Shown: positions 53,746 through 63,014 of the stretch, piece by piece
Layout of the letters: each line of letters starts with the position of its first letter
How positions within the stretch are numbered: the first letter of the stretch is position 1
Assembly: GCF_900327775.1 (NCBI RefSeq)
Contig: NZ_OUMZ01000007.1
Location: 419,545-483,544 of the forward strand
From: Roseovarius sp. EL26
Lineage (GTDB): Bacteria > Pseudomonadota > Alphaproteobacteria > Rhodobacterales > Rhodobacteraceae
Direction of reading: 5' to 3'
DNA: 64,000 nucleotides
The notes under the pieces: generated by a model
Databases searched by the model: none
The model's input: the letters and a program-made list of their open reading frames with translations, nothing else
Told to the model about the DNA's origin: nothing
Translations under genes and position numbers: made by a program

Positions 53746-54105
53746 TTATCCTGTTGCATTGATCACAAATAGCTTGCGCATATGTTCGTGAATGGTCCAT
53801 TCACCAGTCCAGCCTTGCGCAAGTACAAGTAAATCACCCGGCCCTATGTCACGTGCATTTGATCCATCGCTGTTACAAACAGTAGCGCGGCCGGAAATGA
53901 TATGACAGTATTCACCGGCTGTAGTGCGATCTGCAGTGAACCTACCAGGCGTGCATTCCCAAACACCAATGGAGGTCGCCTCGTCTTCGGATTTCCATAA
54001 AACGATCAGTGCTTCAGTTTGGCCGTCTGTCAGTGTTGTCGGCTTAGGTTTGAATTCGCCAACATCTGTCGCTGACAAATCGCCGAAGGATTCTAATGAG
54101 ATCAT
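53746..54105 (-). CDS. Small cupin protein (DUF861-like)
   Basis: A 119-residue single cupin. Visible strands include VWECTPGRFTADR, the GEYCHIISGRATV motif with Glu and His near residues 65-77, and a second motif LLVLAQGWTGEWTIHE. The pattern of Glu-Tyr-x-His-x(3-4)-Gly and a Trp-rich second half fits the DUF861/EutQ-type cupins. Substrate unknown. It is flanked by about 140 bases without genes. Confidence 0.8.
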   Translation of the reverse strand: MISLESFGDLSATDVGEFKPKPTTLTDGQTEALIVLWKSEDEATSIGVWECTPGRFTADRTTAGEYCHIISGRATVCNSDGSNARDIGPGDLLVLAQGWTGEWTIHEHMRKLFVINATG

Positions 54106-54246
54106 GTCTTATGTTTCTTTCTTTGTGGCAAACTAGTTGGTTAGAACTTTGGCGTCATTTCGCGATTGTGGCAACGCGCATGCTTCGTAAAAAAGCAGAT
54201 CTACCATCAATGCAGCAGATGATGATTTGACGATTTAAGCTGGTGG

Positions 54247-55116
54247 TCAAAACCACTGACCTGGCTCAATCAGGCCCAAATCCATTAATTGACGTGAATC
54301 CCATTTGAACGAGACCGAGTTGTGCCATTTTAGGGTTCCGATTTCAAAGGACGAACCAGGGTTGCGTTTCAGAGCTTTTGCAACACGGAACGATACGATG
54401 GCGGCTGTTAGATTGTGATGCCAAGGGCTGGCGTAAGTGTTGTATTCTTCATCGCTGAAGGTGTGATCTTCGCGTAGTGTCAGCCCGGGTTTCGATTTGA
54501 ACAAGGCGACCCTGTCGATCTTACGACGGGCCGGGGGGATGTGTTCTTCGAACCGCCAGCGCAAGCCGCCGTGAATGTCTAATTGGCGCTCGCGTGGGTG
54601 ATTGTGATTGGCAGGGTCAGGGCGCGCGAGTGCATAATAACCGGATTTGTCCAGATAAGCATTTTCCAAAGAGACCGCATTGGGGAAACGATCCAGATCT
54701 CCGGCATAAAGATCGACAACATAGCATAGCATAGCGTCGCGCCGCTCTTCAGTGTGGAACGACAACATTTCACCGATACCGCGGGTTTCGCAAAACGGAA
54801 AGAGCAAATATTCGGCGTTAAAGCAGTAATACATCCATACGTCAGGCGCGGCTTCGATGACTTGATTGATGATTTCGGGAACGTTGTGGACCTGTGACAG
54901 ATCATGGTCAATGCGGTGGATTTTTTCGACTAGGTCTTCTGGTAAGTCAAAGGCTACAGGCATGAATACCAAAACCTGTTTAAATCCGCTTTCAAGGTGA
55001 TGGTGAATGGTTGTCTCGATCTCGATTTGATCCTCGACAAAAATCATCGCAACAGGCCCCTTGTTCAAAGCCTGCCTCTGAGCGGATAAAAAAGCATTCA
55101 AACTGCTGTGACGCAT
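54247..55116 (-). CDS. Glycosyltransferase family 2-like protein (Rhodobacterales type)
   Basis: A 289-residue protein with no signal peptide. It contains ACG-like early strands ([18 protein letters not shown]), a [11 protein letters not shown] segment and a long middle ending in [15 protein letters not shown] and [21 protein letters not shown]. The order resembles GT2-type proteins without a clear DxD. ATG 55116 is chosen over 55176 because the gene then barely meets divergent miaB. I cannot assign a substrate. Confidence 0.6.
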   Translation of the reverse strand: MRHSSLNAFLSAQRQALNKGPVAMIFVEDQIEIETTIHHHLESGFKQVLVFMPVAFDLPEDLVEKIHRIDHDLSQVHNVPEIINQVIEAAPDVWMYYCFNAEYLLFPFCETRGIGEMLSFHTEERRDAMLCYVVDLYAGDLDRFPNAVSLENAYLDKSGYYALARPDPANHNHPRERQLDIHGGLRWRFEEHIPPARRKIDRVALFKSKPGLTLREDHTFSDEEYNTYASPWHHNLTAAIVSFRVAKALKRNPGSSFEIGTLKWHNSVSFKWDSRQLMDLGLIEPGQWF

Positions 55117-55236
55117 CCGGTGATCCTGTGCTGCGGGTTTGTAAATTCGGGTATATTGTCTTGCATTGCAAGTCACCCCTTATCTGATGTAGTCAGGCGC
55201 CTTGAAATGGCGAACACGAAACCGGGGCGCAGACGC

Positions 55237-56559
55237 ATGTCCGAAGCAAAGAAGCTATACATCAAAACCTACGGCTGTCAGATGAATGTTTATGACAGCG
55301 AACGCATGGCAGAGGCGCTAGGCGAATCCGGGTATGTCGAGACGAAAAGCGCTGATGATGCGGATATGATTTTGCTCAACACCTGCCATATTCGGGAGAA
55401 AGCCGCGGAAAAGGTTTATTCCGAACTGGGTCGTTTCCGAGGGTTGAAAGAGGCAAAACCAGATCTCAAAATCGGTGTTGCTGGCTGTGTCGCGCAGGCC
55501 GAGGGCGCGGAAATTATGCGCCGCCAGCCTTTGGTTGACTTGGTGGTCGGGCCGCAAAGCTATCACCGCCTACCCGAGATGGAAGCAAAAACCCAGGAAG
55601 GCGTTAAGGCGCTGGATACGGACTTTCCGGAAGAAGATAAATTTGAGCGCCTGAAATCACGCCCCAAAGCCAAACGTGGCCCTTCGGCATTTCTGACCGT
55701 TCAGGAAGGTTGTGATAAGTTTTGCGCCTTTTGTGTGGTGCCTTATACTCGCGGTGCCGAGGTTAGCCGCCCGGTGGACCGGATCCTGACGGAAGCACGA
55801 GAGCTGGTTGAACGCGGGGTTCGCGATATTACCCTGCTGGGGCAGAATGTGAATGCCTATCATGGGGTAGGGGTTGATGGTCGAGACCGGACGCTGGCGC
55901 AGTTGATTTGGGAGCTGGACAAGGTTGATGGGCTTGAGCGCATCCGCTTTACCACCAGCCACCCCAACGACATGACCGACGAGTTGATCGAGGCGCATGG
56001 CACCTGCGGTAAGCTGATGCCTTATCTGCATCTGCCAGTGCAGTCGGGTAGCAATAAAATTCTCAAACGGATGAACCGCAGCCATACAGCAGAAAGCTAT
56101 CTGCGCCTGCTTGAGAGAATTCGCGCAGCCCGCCCTGATATCGTGATGTCGGGTGATTTTATCGTGGGTTTCCCCGAGGAAACCGAAGAAGATTTCCGGG
56201 CGACGCTCGATTTGGTCAAAGAAGTGAAATACGGCTATGCCTATTCCTTCAAATACTCCACCCGTCCGGGCACTCCTGCGGCTGAGCGTCCTCAAGTGGA
56301 CGAGGATGAGGCCTCGGAACGCCTTCAGCGCCTTCAGGCTCAAATTACCCATGACCAGCGCGCCATTCAAGATGGGATGGTTGGCCGCGATGTCAGTGTT
56401 TTGTTCGAAAAGCCGGGCCGTTTCGATGGTCAGATGGTCGGAAAGTCCGAATATCTGCACGCAGTGCATGTTGCCGAGGCGCAGGCCAATGTCGGCGAAT
56501 TACGGGCGGTGCGTATTGTTGAATCGGGGACAAATTCGCTTAAAGGTGTGCTAATTTAG
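55237..56559 (+). CDS. miaB: tRNA-2-methylthio-N6-dimethylallyladenosine synthase
   Basis: A 440-residue radical SAM methylthiotransferase acting on i6A37 of tRNA. The N-terminal UPF0004 domain ligates a cluster with Cys in TYGCQMN, NTCHIRE and GVAGCVAQ; the radical SAM cluster is CDKFCAFC near residues 151-158; the TRAM domain is at the end. The start at 55237 has GGGGCG upstream; 55207 is possible, adding ten residues. It begins the conserved miaB-phoH-ybeY-corC-lnt neighbourhood, here with an outer-membrane gene inserted after it. Confidence 0.96.
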   Translation: MSEAKKLYIKTYGCQMNVYDSERMAEALGESGYVETKSADDADMILLNTCHIREKAAEKVYSELGRFRGLKEAKPDLKIGVAGCVAQAEGAEIMRRQPLVDLVVGPQSYHRLPEMEAKTQEGVKALDTDFPEEDKFERLKSRPKAKRGPSAFLTVQEGCDKFCAFCVVPYTRGAEVSRPVDRILTEARELVERGVRDITLLGQNVNAYHGVGVDGRDRTLAQLIWELDKVDGLERIRFTTSHPNDMTDELIEAHGTCGKLMPYLHLPVQSGSNKILKRMNRSHTAESYLRLLERIRAARPDIVMSGDFIVGFPEETEEDFRATLDLVKEVKYGYAYSFKYSTRPGTPAAERPQVDEDEASERLQRLQAQITHDQRAIQDGMVGRDVSVLFEKPGRFDGQMVGKSEYLHAVHVAEAQANVGELRAVRIVESGTNSLKGVLI

Positions 56560-56751
56560 CGTCAATTCCTCCATAATGGCTAAGCGTTCAGGGAATTTGT
56601 TGGACTCGATGCCGTTTTTGCAGAATGCCCATGCCAGATGAATTACCCGGCGCTGCTGCACAAATCTTGGGATAATTCATTGGTTAGTGTTGTAATGAGG
56701 CGACTGTAGATTTTTGGCGCGTGCTATGCAGTCGATCTGGGGAGTTGAAAT

Positions 56752-57516
56752 ATGCACTGCATGAAAAACCGATTTAAGAATTTTTGTAATGTTACGGCAA
56801 CGGCAGCCGTGCTTGGTACGGTGTTGGTGATTAGCACCGAACAAAGTGCAGCCGGAAACCTAGAAGAGCCAGTGGTTATCGCTCCGGTAGCAGTTGCAAC
56901 GCCGACTGTCCTTGACCTTAGCGGTTTTTACGTCGGGGGTAGCCTCGCATATGGTGTGGGGATCTCAGATGACGTTGGCCATAAGCGGCCGAATGGGGTG
57001 TTGGTGACGACACCAGGAACGGTTAATCCCGCGGGCATTAACTACGGTGTGCGTTTGGGCTGGCGCAACAATCTTCCGCTTGGCAGGCTAGCATATGTGC
57101 ATGGATTCGAATTGGGATATGATCTTGCTGATATCGAAGATTCCTTTTCGACAGCAACTTATAATGCATCCAGTGAAATCGAGAGTGTGCTGTCGCTGAA
57201 ATACAAAGGCGGGCTTACCAACCTCAGTAAAAATACGCTGTTCTATTCGACCATCGGCTATACCCGTTCCGAAATTGATTATAGCGTGGTTGGCGCCACT
57301 GGCAGTGATGCGATCAATCTTAACAGCAGTACTGATAAAGATGGGCTGGTCTTCGGATTGGGTGTTGAACGTGCGATCAATCAGGACCTGTCTGTTCTGT
57401 TTGAATGGGAATATAACTATATTGATGGTTTCTCCCTCAGCGATGGGGCGGGTGCCAGTACAGTTGTAACGCCCAGTTTTAACAACTTTCGTCTTGGTCT
57501 GAACTACAATTTCTAA
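56752..57516 (+). CDS. Outer-membrane opacity-like beta-barrel protein
   Basis: A 254-residue protein. After a signal-like stretch (residues 12-35) the sequence runs into barrel strands: LSGFYVGGSLAYGVGI, INYGVRLGWRNNL, ESVLSLKYKGGL, VFGLGVERAI and a last NNFRLGLNYNF ending in Phe. This fits the OmpA-like or opacity family of eight-stranded barrels. GGGGAG precedes ATG 56752. It interrupts the usual miaB-phoH order. Role unknown. Confidence 0.75.
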   Translation: MHCMKNRFKNFCNVTATAAVLGTVLVISTEQSAAGNLEEPVVIAPVAVATPTVLDLSGFYVGGSLAYGVGISDDVGHKRPNGVLVTTPGTVNPAGINYGVRLGWRNNLPLGRLAYVHGFELGYDLADIEDSFSTATYNASSEIESVLSLKYKGGLTNLSKNTLFYSTIGYTRSEIDYSVVGATGSDAINLNSSTDKDGLVFGLGVERAINQDLSVLFEWEYNYIDGFSLSDGAGASTVVTPSFNNFRLGLNYNF

Positions 57517-57662
57517 ACAAGACTACGACGTCACCGGCGCCCGTATCTGTATCCGGGTGCAAGTATGTGGTGTCGTTTTTGAAAACAACACGCTTTGCCT
57601 CTTGCGCTGGCGGACACAAGTTGGCACGATTTCAGTCAGGATCTCTAATTAAGGAGAAGGGA

Positions 57663-58661
57663 TTGGTCACCAACGTGCTGCCACCGCAATCCGGACCGGA
57701 TGCTTTGCATGAATCGGTCGTTGAATTTCCAGATAATCGTTTATTGATAGACCTTTGCGGTGAATATGACCGCAATCTTACTGAAATCGAGCAAAACCTC
57801 GGGGTGCAGATTTTGCGTCGGGGGAATCAGTTAGCTGTCATGGGGCAAGAAGAGGCCGTGGAAGAGGGCGTGCAGGTTTTGCAGGCGCTCTATGAGCGTT
57901 TGGAAGATGGGCGCTCGGTGGAACATGGTGATGTCGACCGCGAACTGCGTATGGCCCCGGATGATGAAACCCATGATGGCGATCAACTTGAGATGTTTCA
58001 GGGCGGGCGGGTCGAGATTAAAACCCGCAAGAAACTGGTTGAGCCGCGGACAGACGCACAAAAGGCCTATGTTAAATCGCTGTTTGCCAAAGAACTGGCC
58101 TTTGGCATCGGACCCGCGGGTACGGGCAAAACGTATCTGGCTGTTGCCGTGGGAGTTTCGATGTTTATCGAAGGCCACGTTGACCGAATCATTCTAAGCC
58201 GCCCTGCGGTCGAAGCTGGTGAAAAGCTGGGCTATCTGCCAGGTGATATGAAAGATAAGGTCGATCCTTACATGCAGCCGCTTTATGATGCGCTGAATGA
58301 TTTCCTGCCGGGCAAGCAAGTCGCCAAGCTGATCGAAGAAAAGAGAATCGAGATCGCGCCATTGGCCTTTATGCGCGGACGTACATTGGCGAATGCTTAT
58401 GTTGTTCTGGACGAGGCACAAAACGCAACCTCGATGCAAATGAAGATGTTCCTGACCCGTCTGGGCGAGGGCTCGCGTATGGTCATCACCGGAGATCGCA
58501 GTCAGGTTGATCTGCCACGTGGTGTGGCCTCGGGTTTGCATGATGCTGAACGCTTGCTGAAAACTATTCCGAAAATCGACTTCAACTACTTCACTTCTAA
58601 AGATGTTGTGCGACATCCACTTGTTGCCGCTATCATCGAGGCTTATGACGCGGGTCAATGA
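57663..58661 (+). CDS. phoH: PhoH-family ATPase
   Basis: A 332-residue ATPase. Residues 1-110 form the KH-like N-domain; Walker A is GIGPAGTGKT at 148-157 and Walker B is VVLDEAQNATSMQMK. PhoH (YbeZ) partners with the RNase YbeY in rRNA maturation. TTG 57663 with AAGGAGAAGGG upstream is preferred; the next possible start is GTG 57675. It is followed by ybeY after 24 bases. Confidence 0.92.
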   Translation: MVTNVLPPQSGPDALHESVVEFPDNRLLIDLCGEYDRNLTEIEQNLGVQILRRGNQLAVMGQEEAVEEGVQVLQALYERLEDGRSVEHGDVDRELRMAPDDETHDGDQLEMFQGGRVEIKTRKKLVEPRTDAQKAYVKSLFAKELAFGIGPAGTGKTYLAVAVGVSMFIEGHVDRIILSRPAVEAGEKLGYLPGDMKDKVDPYMQPLYDALNDFLPGKQVAKLIEEKRIEIAPLAFMRGRTLANAYVVLDEAQNATSMQMKMFLTRLGEGSRMVITGDRSQVDLPRGVASGLHDAERLLKTIPKIDFNYFTSKDVVRHPLVAAIIEAYDAGQ

Positions 58662-58685
58662 CAGCCCGGTGATTAGGCGATTGAG

Positions 58686-59174
58686 ATGCTGACTGACACG
58701 ATGATCGAAGATGCGCGATGGAAAGCGTTGGATTTGCCCAAACTGGCCGAAAAGGCGGCTCAGGCTACGCTTATTCATATGGAGCTTGTGCCGTCAGAGT
58801 TTGAGATTGTGGTGATGGGCTGTGATGATGCCCGTATTGCAGAGCTGAATGGTGATTTCCGCGACAAGCCACAGCCAACCAACGTACTCAGCTGGCCTAG
58901 TGAAGAGCGCGGCCCCGAGATCGATGGGGAAGCGCCGGATTTGCCGCAGCCCGGCCCAGATCTGGAGTTGGGCGATATTGCGATTGCTTTTGAAACCTGT
59001 CAGCGGGAGGCTGCTGATGCGGGCAAACCCTTTATGGACCATGTGACGCATCTGATCGTGCATGCGGTGCTGCATTTGCTGGGCTATGATCACATACGTG
59101 ACAAGGATGCCACTTTGATGGAAGGAATTGAGGTGGCAGTACTTGGCAAACTGGGGTTGGAAGACCCATATTAA
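58686..59174 (+). CDS. ybeY: Endoribonuclease YbeY
   Basis: A 162-residue zinc RNase for 16S rRNA 3' maturation and late ribosome quality control. The zinc motif H-x3-H-x5-H reads HAVLHLLGYDH near residues 127-137. RNA-binding LNGDFRDKPQPTNVLSWP is also typical. It lies between phoH and the soluble corC, its usual place. Confidence 0.95.
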   Translation: MLTDTMIEDARWKALDLPKLAEKAAQATLIHMELVPSEFEIVVMGCDDARIAELNGDFRDKPQPTNVLSWPSEERGPEIDGEAPDLPQPGPDLELGDIAIAFETCQREAADAGKPFMDHVTHLIVHAVLHLLGYDHIRDKDATLMEGIEVAVLGKLGLEDPY

Positions 59175-59215
59175 ATGCCATGGGCAATTATTGCCCCGGC
59201 CAATGGAAAGAGAGA

Positions 59216-60109
59216 ATGGGCGACAGTATCGAAGACTCCTCTAACGCGGCGCATCGCGCGCAGGCGTCGAGCCAGGATAATGATGACGAACAGGGCGGAT
59301 TTTTCCGTCGGATCTGGGGGGCGATTACTCCTGGTGATGAAAGCGCATCAATCACATCGGAAAATGGAAATGGCCAGCGATCAGAAGCCCCTGGTCTGGG
59401 AACGCTCGGAGAGCTTTTGGTCGAAGATGTTGCAATCCCCAAAGCCGATATTGTTTCGGTGCCTCTCACCACATCCAAGGATGAATTGGTCGCTATCTTT
59501 CGCGAAAGTGGCCTCACCCGATTGCCAGTGTTTGAAGGCACGTTGGACACGCCCATTGGGTTGGTGCACCTCAAGGACTTTGCGCTCAAACACGGGTTCA
59601 ACGGAGGCGGGGCCAAGTTTGCGCTGAAAGACATGTTGCGGCCATTATTGTTTGTACCGCCCTCCATGCCCATTGGTGTGTTGTTGCAAAAGATGCAAAG
59701 CGAACGCCGTCACATGGCATTGGTGATCGATGAATATGGCGGAGTTGATGGTCTTGCGACGATTGAAAACCTGATCGAACAGGTGGTTGGTGAGATCGAA
59801 GATGAACATGATGTCGACGAGGACATCTGCTGGAGTAATGAAAGCCCGGGCACGTACCTGGTGTTGGCCAAGTGTCCACTGGATGAGTTTGAGGCCGAAA
59901 CCGGCCTGTCTCTGACAGATGCTGATGAGGTGGATGAAGAAGAAATCGACACGATGGGGGGCTTGATCTTCATGTTGCTGGGGCGAGTGCCTGTGCGTGG
60001 TGAGGTGGTTGAACATCCCAGCGGGGTTGTTATCGAAGTGCTAGACGCTGATCCGCGCCGGATCAAACGCCTGCGTGTGCGCTTGCCACAATCGCACATA
60101 GAGGACTGA
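59216..60109 (+). CDS. corC: Soluble CorC-type CBS protein
   Basis: A 297-residue protein without membrane segments. An acidic N-terminus is followed by two CBS motifs (LTRLPVFEGTLDTPIGLVHL and the one ending ATIENLIEQVVGEIEDEHD) and the CorC/HlyC C-terminal domain. It matches E. coli CorC/YbeX, linked to ribosome biogenesis and magnesium. ATG 59216 is chosen because AATGGAAAGAGAG precedes it. It lies seven bases before lnt. Confidence 0.9.
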   Translation: MGDSIEDSSNAAHRAQASSQDNDDEQGGFFRRIWGAITPGDESASITSENGNGQRSEAPGLGTLGELLVEDVAIPKADIVSVPLTTSKDELVAIFRESGLTRLPVFEGTLDTPIGLVHLKDFALKHGFNGGGAKFALKDMLRPLLFVPPSMPIGVLLQKMQSERRHMALVIDEYGGVDGLATIENLIEQVVGEIEDEHDVDEDICWSNESPGTYLVLAKCPLDEFEAETGLSLTDADEVDEEEIDTMGGLIFMLLGRVPVRGEVVEHPSGVVIEVLDADPRRIKRLRVRLPQSHIED

Positions 60110-60116
60110 CGCCAAT

Positions 60117-61631
60117 ATGGTGCTGGCGGAACGGATCAGCAGGTGGAGCTCTGAGCTTAGTGTAGCAAAACAAATGTTGCTGGCTGCAGGGTTCGGGGCT
60201 GTTGCAGCATTGGGGCAGGCTCCGGTTGGCCTTTGGCCTGCGACCGTCGTCGCTCTGGCGTTGGTCTTTGGGCTATTTCGACATTCACGCAATTGGAAAC
60301 ACGCCGCAAGGTTGGGTTGGGCCGTTGGAACCGGCTACTTCATGCTTGCGCTGAGCTGGATTGTTGAGCCGTTTTTGGTGGATGTTGCGCGTCACGGCTG
60401 GATGGCGCCCTTTGCTTTGATTGGTCTAAGTGCTGGATTGGCGTTGCTTTGGGCAGCGGGTTTTGCAATTGCACGTGCTACCGGGACGGCTGTAGGGGGG
60501 TGGATTGTGGCCCTTACTTTGGCAGAAACTGCACGGACCTATATCTTGACCGGCTTTCCCTGGGCGCAGCCGGGGCATGTTTGGATTGATACGCCGATGC
60601 TTCACTGGGCGTCTTATGGTGGATCGTTGTTACTGACTGCATTGCTTTTTGTGGCTGCATCGGCGCTATGGTTTTTGATCGAAGGCAAACGCGGGCTTGG
60701 TGTTGCCGGATTAGCGGGCATTATACTGGCATATGGTGCGGGCAATGCTCTAACGCCTGACAACATAGCCGGTCCAGATGCTCCAATTGTGCGCGTGATT
60801 CAGCCCAATGCGGCCCAGCATGAAAAATGGGATCCTGACAAAGTTCAGATCTTTTTTGACCGCCAGATCGCCTTTACCCGCGAAAGCGATGGCACCACGC
60901 GGCCCGATCTGGTGGTTTGGCCTGAAACCGCCATTCCAGTGTTGCTCAATAACGCGGGCTCAACGTTGGATGCCATTGCAGATGCAGCGCAGGGAGTTCC
61001 CGTGGTGCTGGGGGCGCAGCGTTATGAAGGTGTGCGTTTCTATAACGCTATGGCCGTGCTGGACGGGCAGGGAGAACTGGCTGCAGTTTATGACAAATCT
61101 CATCTGGTACCTTTTGGTGAATACGTCCCGTTTGGGGATTTTCTGACGCAGTTCGGCATCTCTGGAATGGCGGCGCGCGAAGGCAATGGATATTCATCCG
61201 GTCCCGGTATGCAGGTCCTTCAGATCGAGGGACTGGGCGGCGCGTTGGCCTTGATATGCTACGAAGGGGTGTTCCCGCAGGATGTGAATGCAGCACCCGT
61301 GCGCCCAGATTTTCTGATGTTAATCACCAATGATGCTTGGTTCGGGCAGATTTCTGGCCCTTATCAGCACCTTGCACAAGCGCGCCTGCGCAGTGTGGAG
61401 CAGGGCCTTCCAATGATCCGTGCGGCCAACACCGGTGTATCTGCGATGATTGATGCCGCGGGCAGGGTCACAGCGTCACTGCCTCTGGGGGTGGCGGGTT
61501 GGCAGGATGCGGCCTTGCCTCCACCTTTGCCTATAACTGTTTACGCACGATTGGGTGATGGCCCTCTCATAATTACGCTTTTGGCAATTTGGGCCTTGTC
61601 AAAGCGGTTAGAACGGCGCAGAGGAGAGTAG
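60117..61631 (+). CDS. lnt: Apolipoprotein N-acyltransferase
   Basis: A 504-residue inner-membrane enzyme that adds the third acyl chain to lipoproteins. The first ~210 residues are membrane helices; the nitrilase domain has the triad Glu in WPETAIP, Lys in YDKSHLVPFGEY and Cys in LICYEGVFPQ. Length is normal. The lipoprotein at 63015 would be a substrate. It ends the phoH-ybeY-corC-lnt operon. Confidence 0.96.
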   Translation: MVLAERISRWSSELSVAKQMLLAAGFGAVAALGQAPVGLWPATVVALALVFGLFRHSRNWKHAARLGWAVGTGYFMLALSWIVEPFLVDVARHGWMAPFALIGLSAGLALLWAAGFAIARATGTAVGGWIVALTLAETARTYILTGFPWAQPGHVWIDTPMLHWASYGGSLLLTALLFVAASALWFLIEGKRGLGVAGLAGIILAYGAGNALTPDNIAGPDAPIVRVIQPNAAQHEKWDPDKVQIFFDRQIAFTRESDGTTRPDLVVWPETAIPVLLNNAGSTLDAIADAAQGVPVVLGAQRYEGVRFYNAMAVLDGQGELAAVYDKSHLVPFGEYVPFGDFLTQFGISGMAAREGNGYSSGPGMQVLQIEGLGGALALICYEGVFPQDVNAAPVRPDFLMLITNDAWFGQISGPYQHLAQARLRSVEQGLPMIRAANTGVSAMIDAAGRVTASLPLGVAGWQDAALPPPLPITVYARLGDGPLIITLLAIWALSKRLERRRGE

Positions 61632-61680
61632 ACTACTTATTTGATGCACCTCATTCTATGGTGTATCAGAATTTCACCCT

Positions 61681-61725
61681 GTCACAACGGCTTCCTGACG
61701 TGACGGATATCATTCAATGGAGCGA
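61681..61725 (+). promoter_or_regulatory. SAM/SAH riboswitch controlling metK
   Basis: The short element matches the metK-leader SAM/SAH class known from Rhodobacterales. Stem P1 is gtcac (61681-61685) paired with gtgac (61700-61704). The cttcc at 61691-61695 can pair with gga(g) at 61719-61722, forming the H-type pseudoknot that hides the ribosome-binding site GGAG. The ATG of metK is eight bases later. SAM or SAH binding would thus repress translation of the SAM synthetase. Recognition is by sequence and fold, not by calculation. Confidence 0.9.
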
Positions 61726-61730
61726 CCTTA

Positions 61731-62912
61731 ATGTCTCGTAATAACTATGTTTTCACCTCTGAATCTGTTTCAGAAGGGCACCCCGATAAAGTTTGTGACC
61801 GTATCTCAGATGCCGTTCTGGATGCGTTTCTCTCTGAAGAACCCGAAGCACGCGTTGCCTGCGAAACCTTTGCAACAACAAATCGTGTGGTGATCGGTGG
61901 TGAGGTTGGTCTTTCAGATCAGGCACGTCTCAAAGAATACATGGGCCGCATTGATGAGATTGCTCGCGCCTGTATCAAAGATATCGGTTATGAGCAGGAT
62001 AAGTTTCACCACAAAACAGTCGAAATTACCAATCTGCTGCACGAACAATCCGCACATATTGCGCAGGGTGTCGATGCCAGTGCTGACAAAGAAGAAGGTG
62101 CCGGTGATCAGGGGATCATGTTTGGCTATGCGACAACCGAAACTCCAGAACTGATGCCTGCACCGATCCAATATAGCCACGCCATTTTGCGTCGCCTGGC
62201 TGAGGTTCGCAAATCTGGGGCCGAGCCTGCGCTTGGGCCTGATGCCAAGTCACAGCTGTCAGTTGTGTACGAAGGCGGTAAACCCGTCGGTGTTACCTCC
62301 GTTGTTCTGAGCACACAGCATTTGGATGCGAGCCTGAGCAGTGACGCGATCCGGGCGATTGTTGAGCCATACATCTATGAAACACTGCCCGATGGGTGGC
62401 TTACGGATGCTACTGAATGGCACGTCAACCCAACAGGCAAGTTCGTCATTGGGGGTCCTGATGGGGATGCAGGTCTGACCGGACGCAAGATTATCGTGGA
62501 TACCTACGGTGGCGCGGCGCCTCATGGAGGCGGTGCATTCTCAGGTAAAGATCCGACAAAAGTTGATCGCTCCGCGGCTTATGCTGCACGTTATCTGGCA
62601 AAGAACGTGGTTGCTGCAGGCATGGCCGAGCGCTGCACTATTCAGTTATCTTATGCCATTGGGGTTAGCAAACCACTGTCGATTTATGCGGATACACATG
62701 GTACGGGAAATGTCGATCCAGCAGATATCGAAAAAGCTGTTGCCGCGTCCATGGATCTGACGCCACGTGGCATTCGTGAGCATCTGCAGATGAACAAACC
62801 GATTTATCAACGCACTGCCGCCTATGGGCATTTTGGGCGTGCGCCTGAAGCAGATGGCGGATTTAGTTGGGAAAAAACAGATCTGGTGGAAACACTGAAA
62901 AAGGCCATTTGA
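61731..62912 (+). CDS. metK: S-adenosylmethionine synthetase
   Basis: A 393-residue enzyme making SAM from ATP and methionine. Signature regions are [16 protein letters not shown] near residues 6-21, the [12 protein letters not shown] hexapeptide-like segment near 124-135, and [22 protein letters not shown] with the P-loop near 262-283. It starts eight bases after the riboswitch ribosome site. The downstream lipoprotein gene begins 102 bases away. Confidence 0.97.
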   Translation: MSRNNYVFTSESVSEGHPDKVCDRISDAVLDAFLSEEPEARVACETFATTNRVVIGGEVGLSDQARLKEYMGRIDEIARACIKDIGYEQDKFHHKTVEITNLLHEQSAHIAQGVDASADKEEGAGDQGIMFGYATTETPELMPAPIQYSHAILRRLAEVRKSGAEPALGPDAKSQLSVVYEGGKPVGVTSVVLSTQHLDASLSSDAIRAIVEPYIYETLPDGWLTDATEWHVNPTGKFVIGGPDGDAGLTGRKIIVDTYGGAAPHGGGAFSGKDPTKVDRSAAYAARYLAKNVVAAGMAERCTIQLSYAIGVSKPLSIYADTHGTGNVDPADIEKAVAASMDLTPRGIREHLQMNKPIYQRTAAYGHFGRAPEADGGFSWEKTDLVETLKKAI

Positions 62913-62924
62913 TCAAATGTGACC

Positions 62925-63001
62925 TAAGGTTACACTCTATTGACTTTGAAATTGCCCAAATACGCGATATATTCGGCGTATTGAGTGATGACGTAACCTT
63001 A
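62925..63001 (+). other. Nested inverted repeats between metK and the lipoprotein gene
   Basis: An outer pair, taaggttac at 62925-62933 and gtaacctta at 62993-63001, encloses an inner pair, aatacgc at 62959-62965 and gcgtatt at 62976-62982. As RNA they could form a long two-part hairpin whose 3' end stops three bases before the AGGTG ribosome site at 63004. It could be a leader element or a protein-binding site. No T run follows, so not an obvious terminator. Confidence 0.45.
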
Positions 63002-63014
63002 ATAGGTGCTGAAA

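Noticed and set aside
56560..56751. A possible tRNA or small RNA upstream of the outer-membrane gene
   Set aside because: No cloverleaf, paired CCA end or clear hairpin with T run could be found by eye.
61675..61735. The metK leader as an ordinary ribosome-binding site only
   Set aside because: The complementary pairings gtcac/gtgac and cttcc/ggag match the SAM/SAH riboswitch pattern, so a simple Shine-Dalgarno reading is insufficient.
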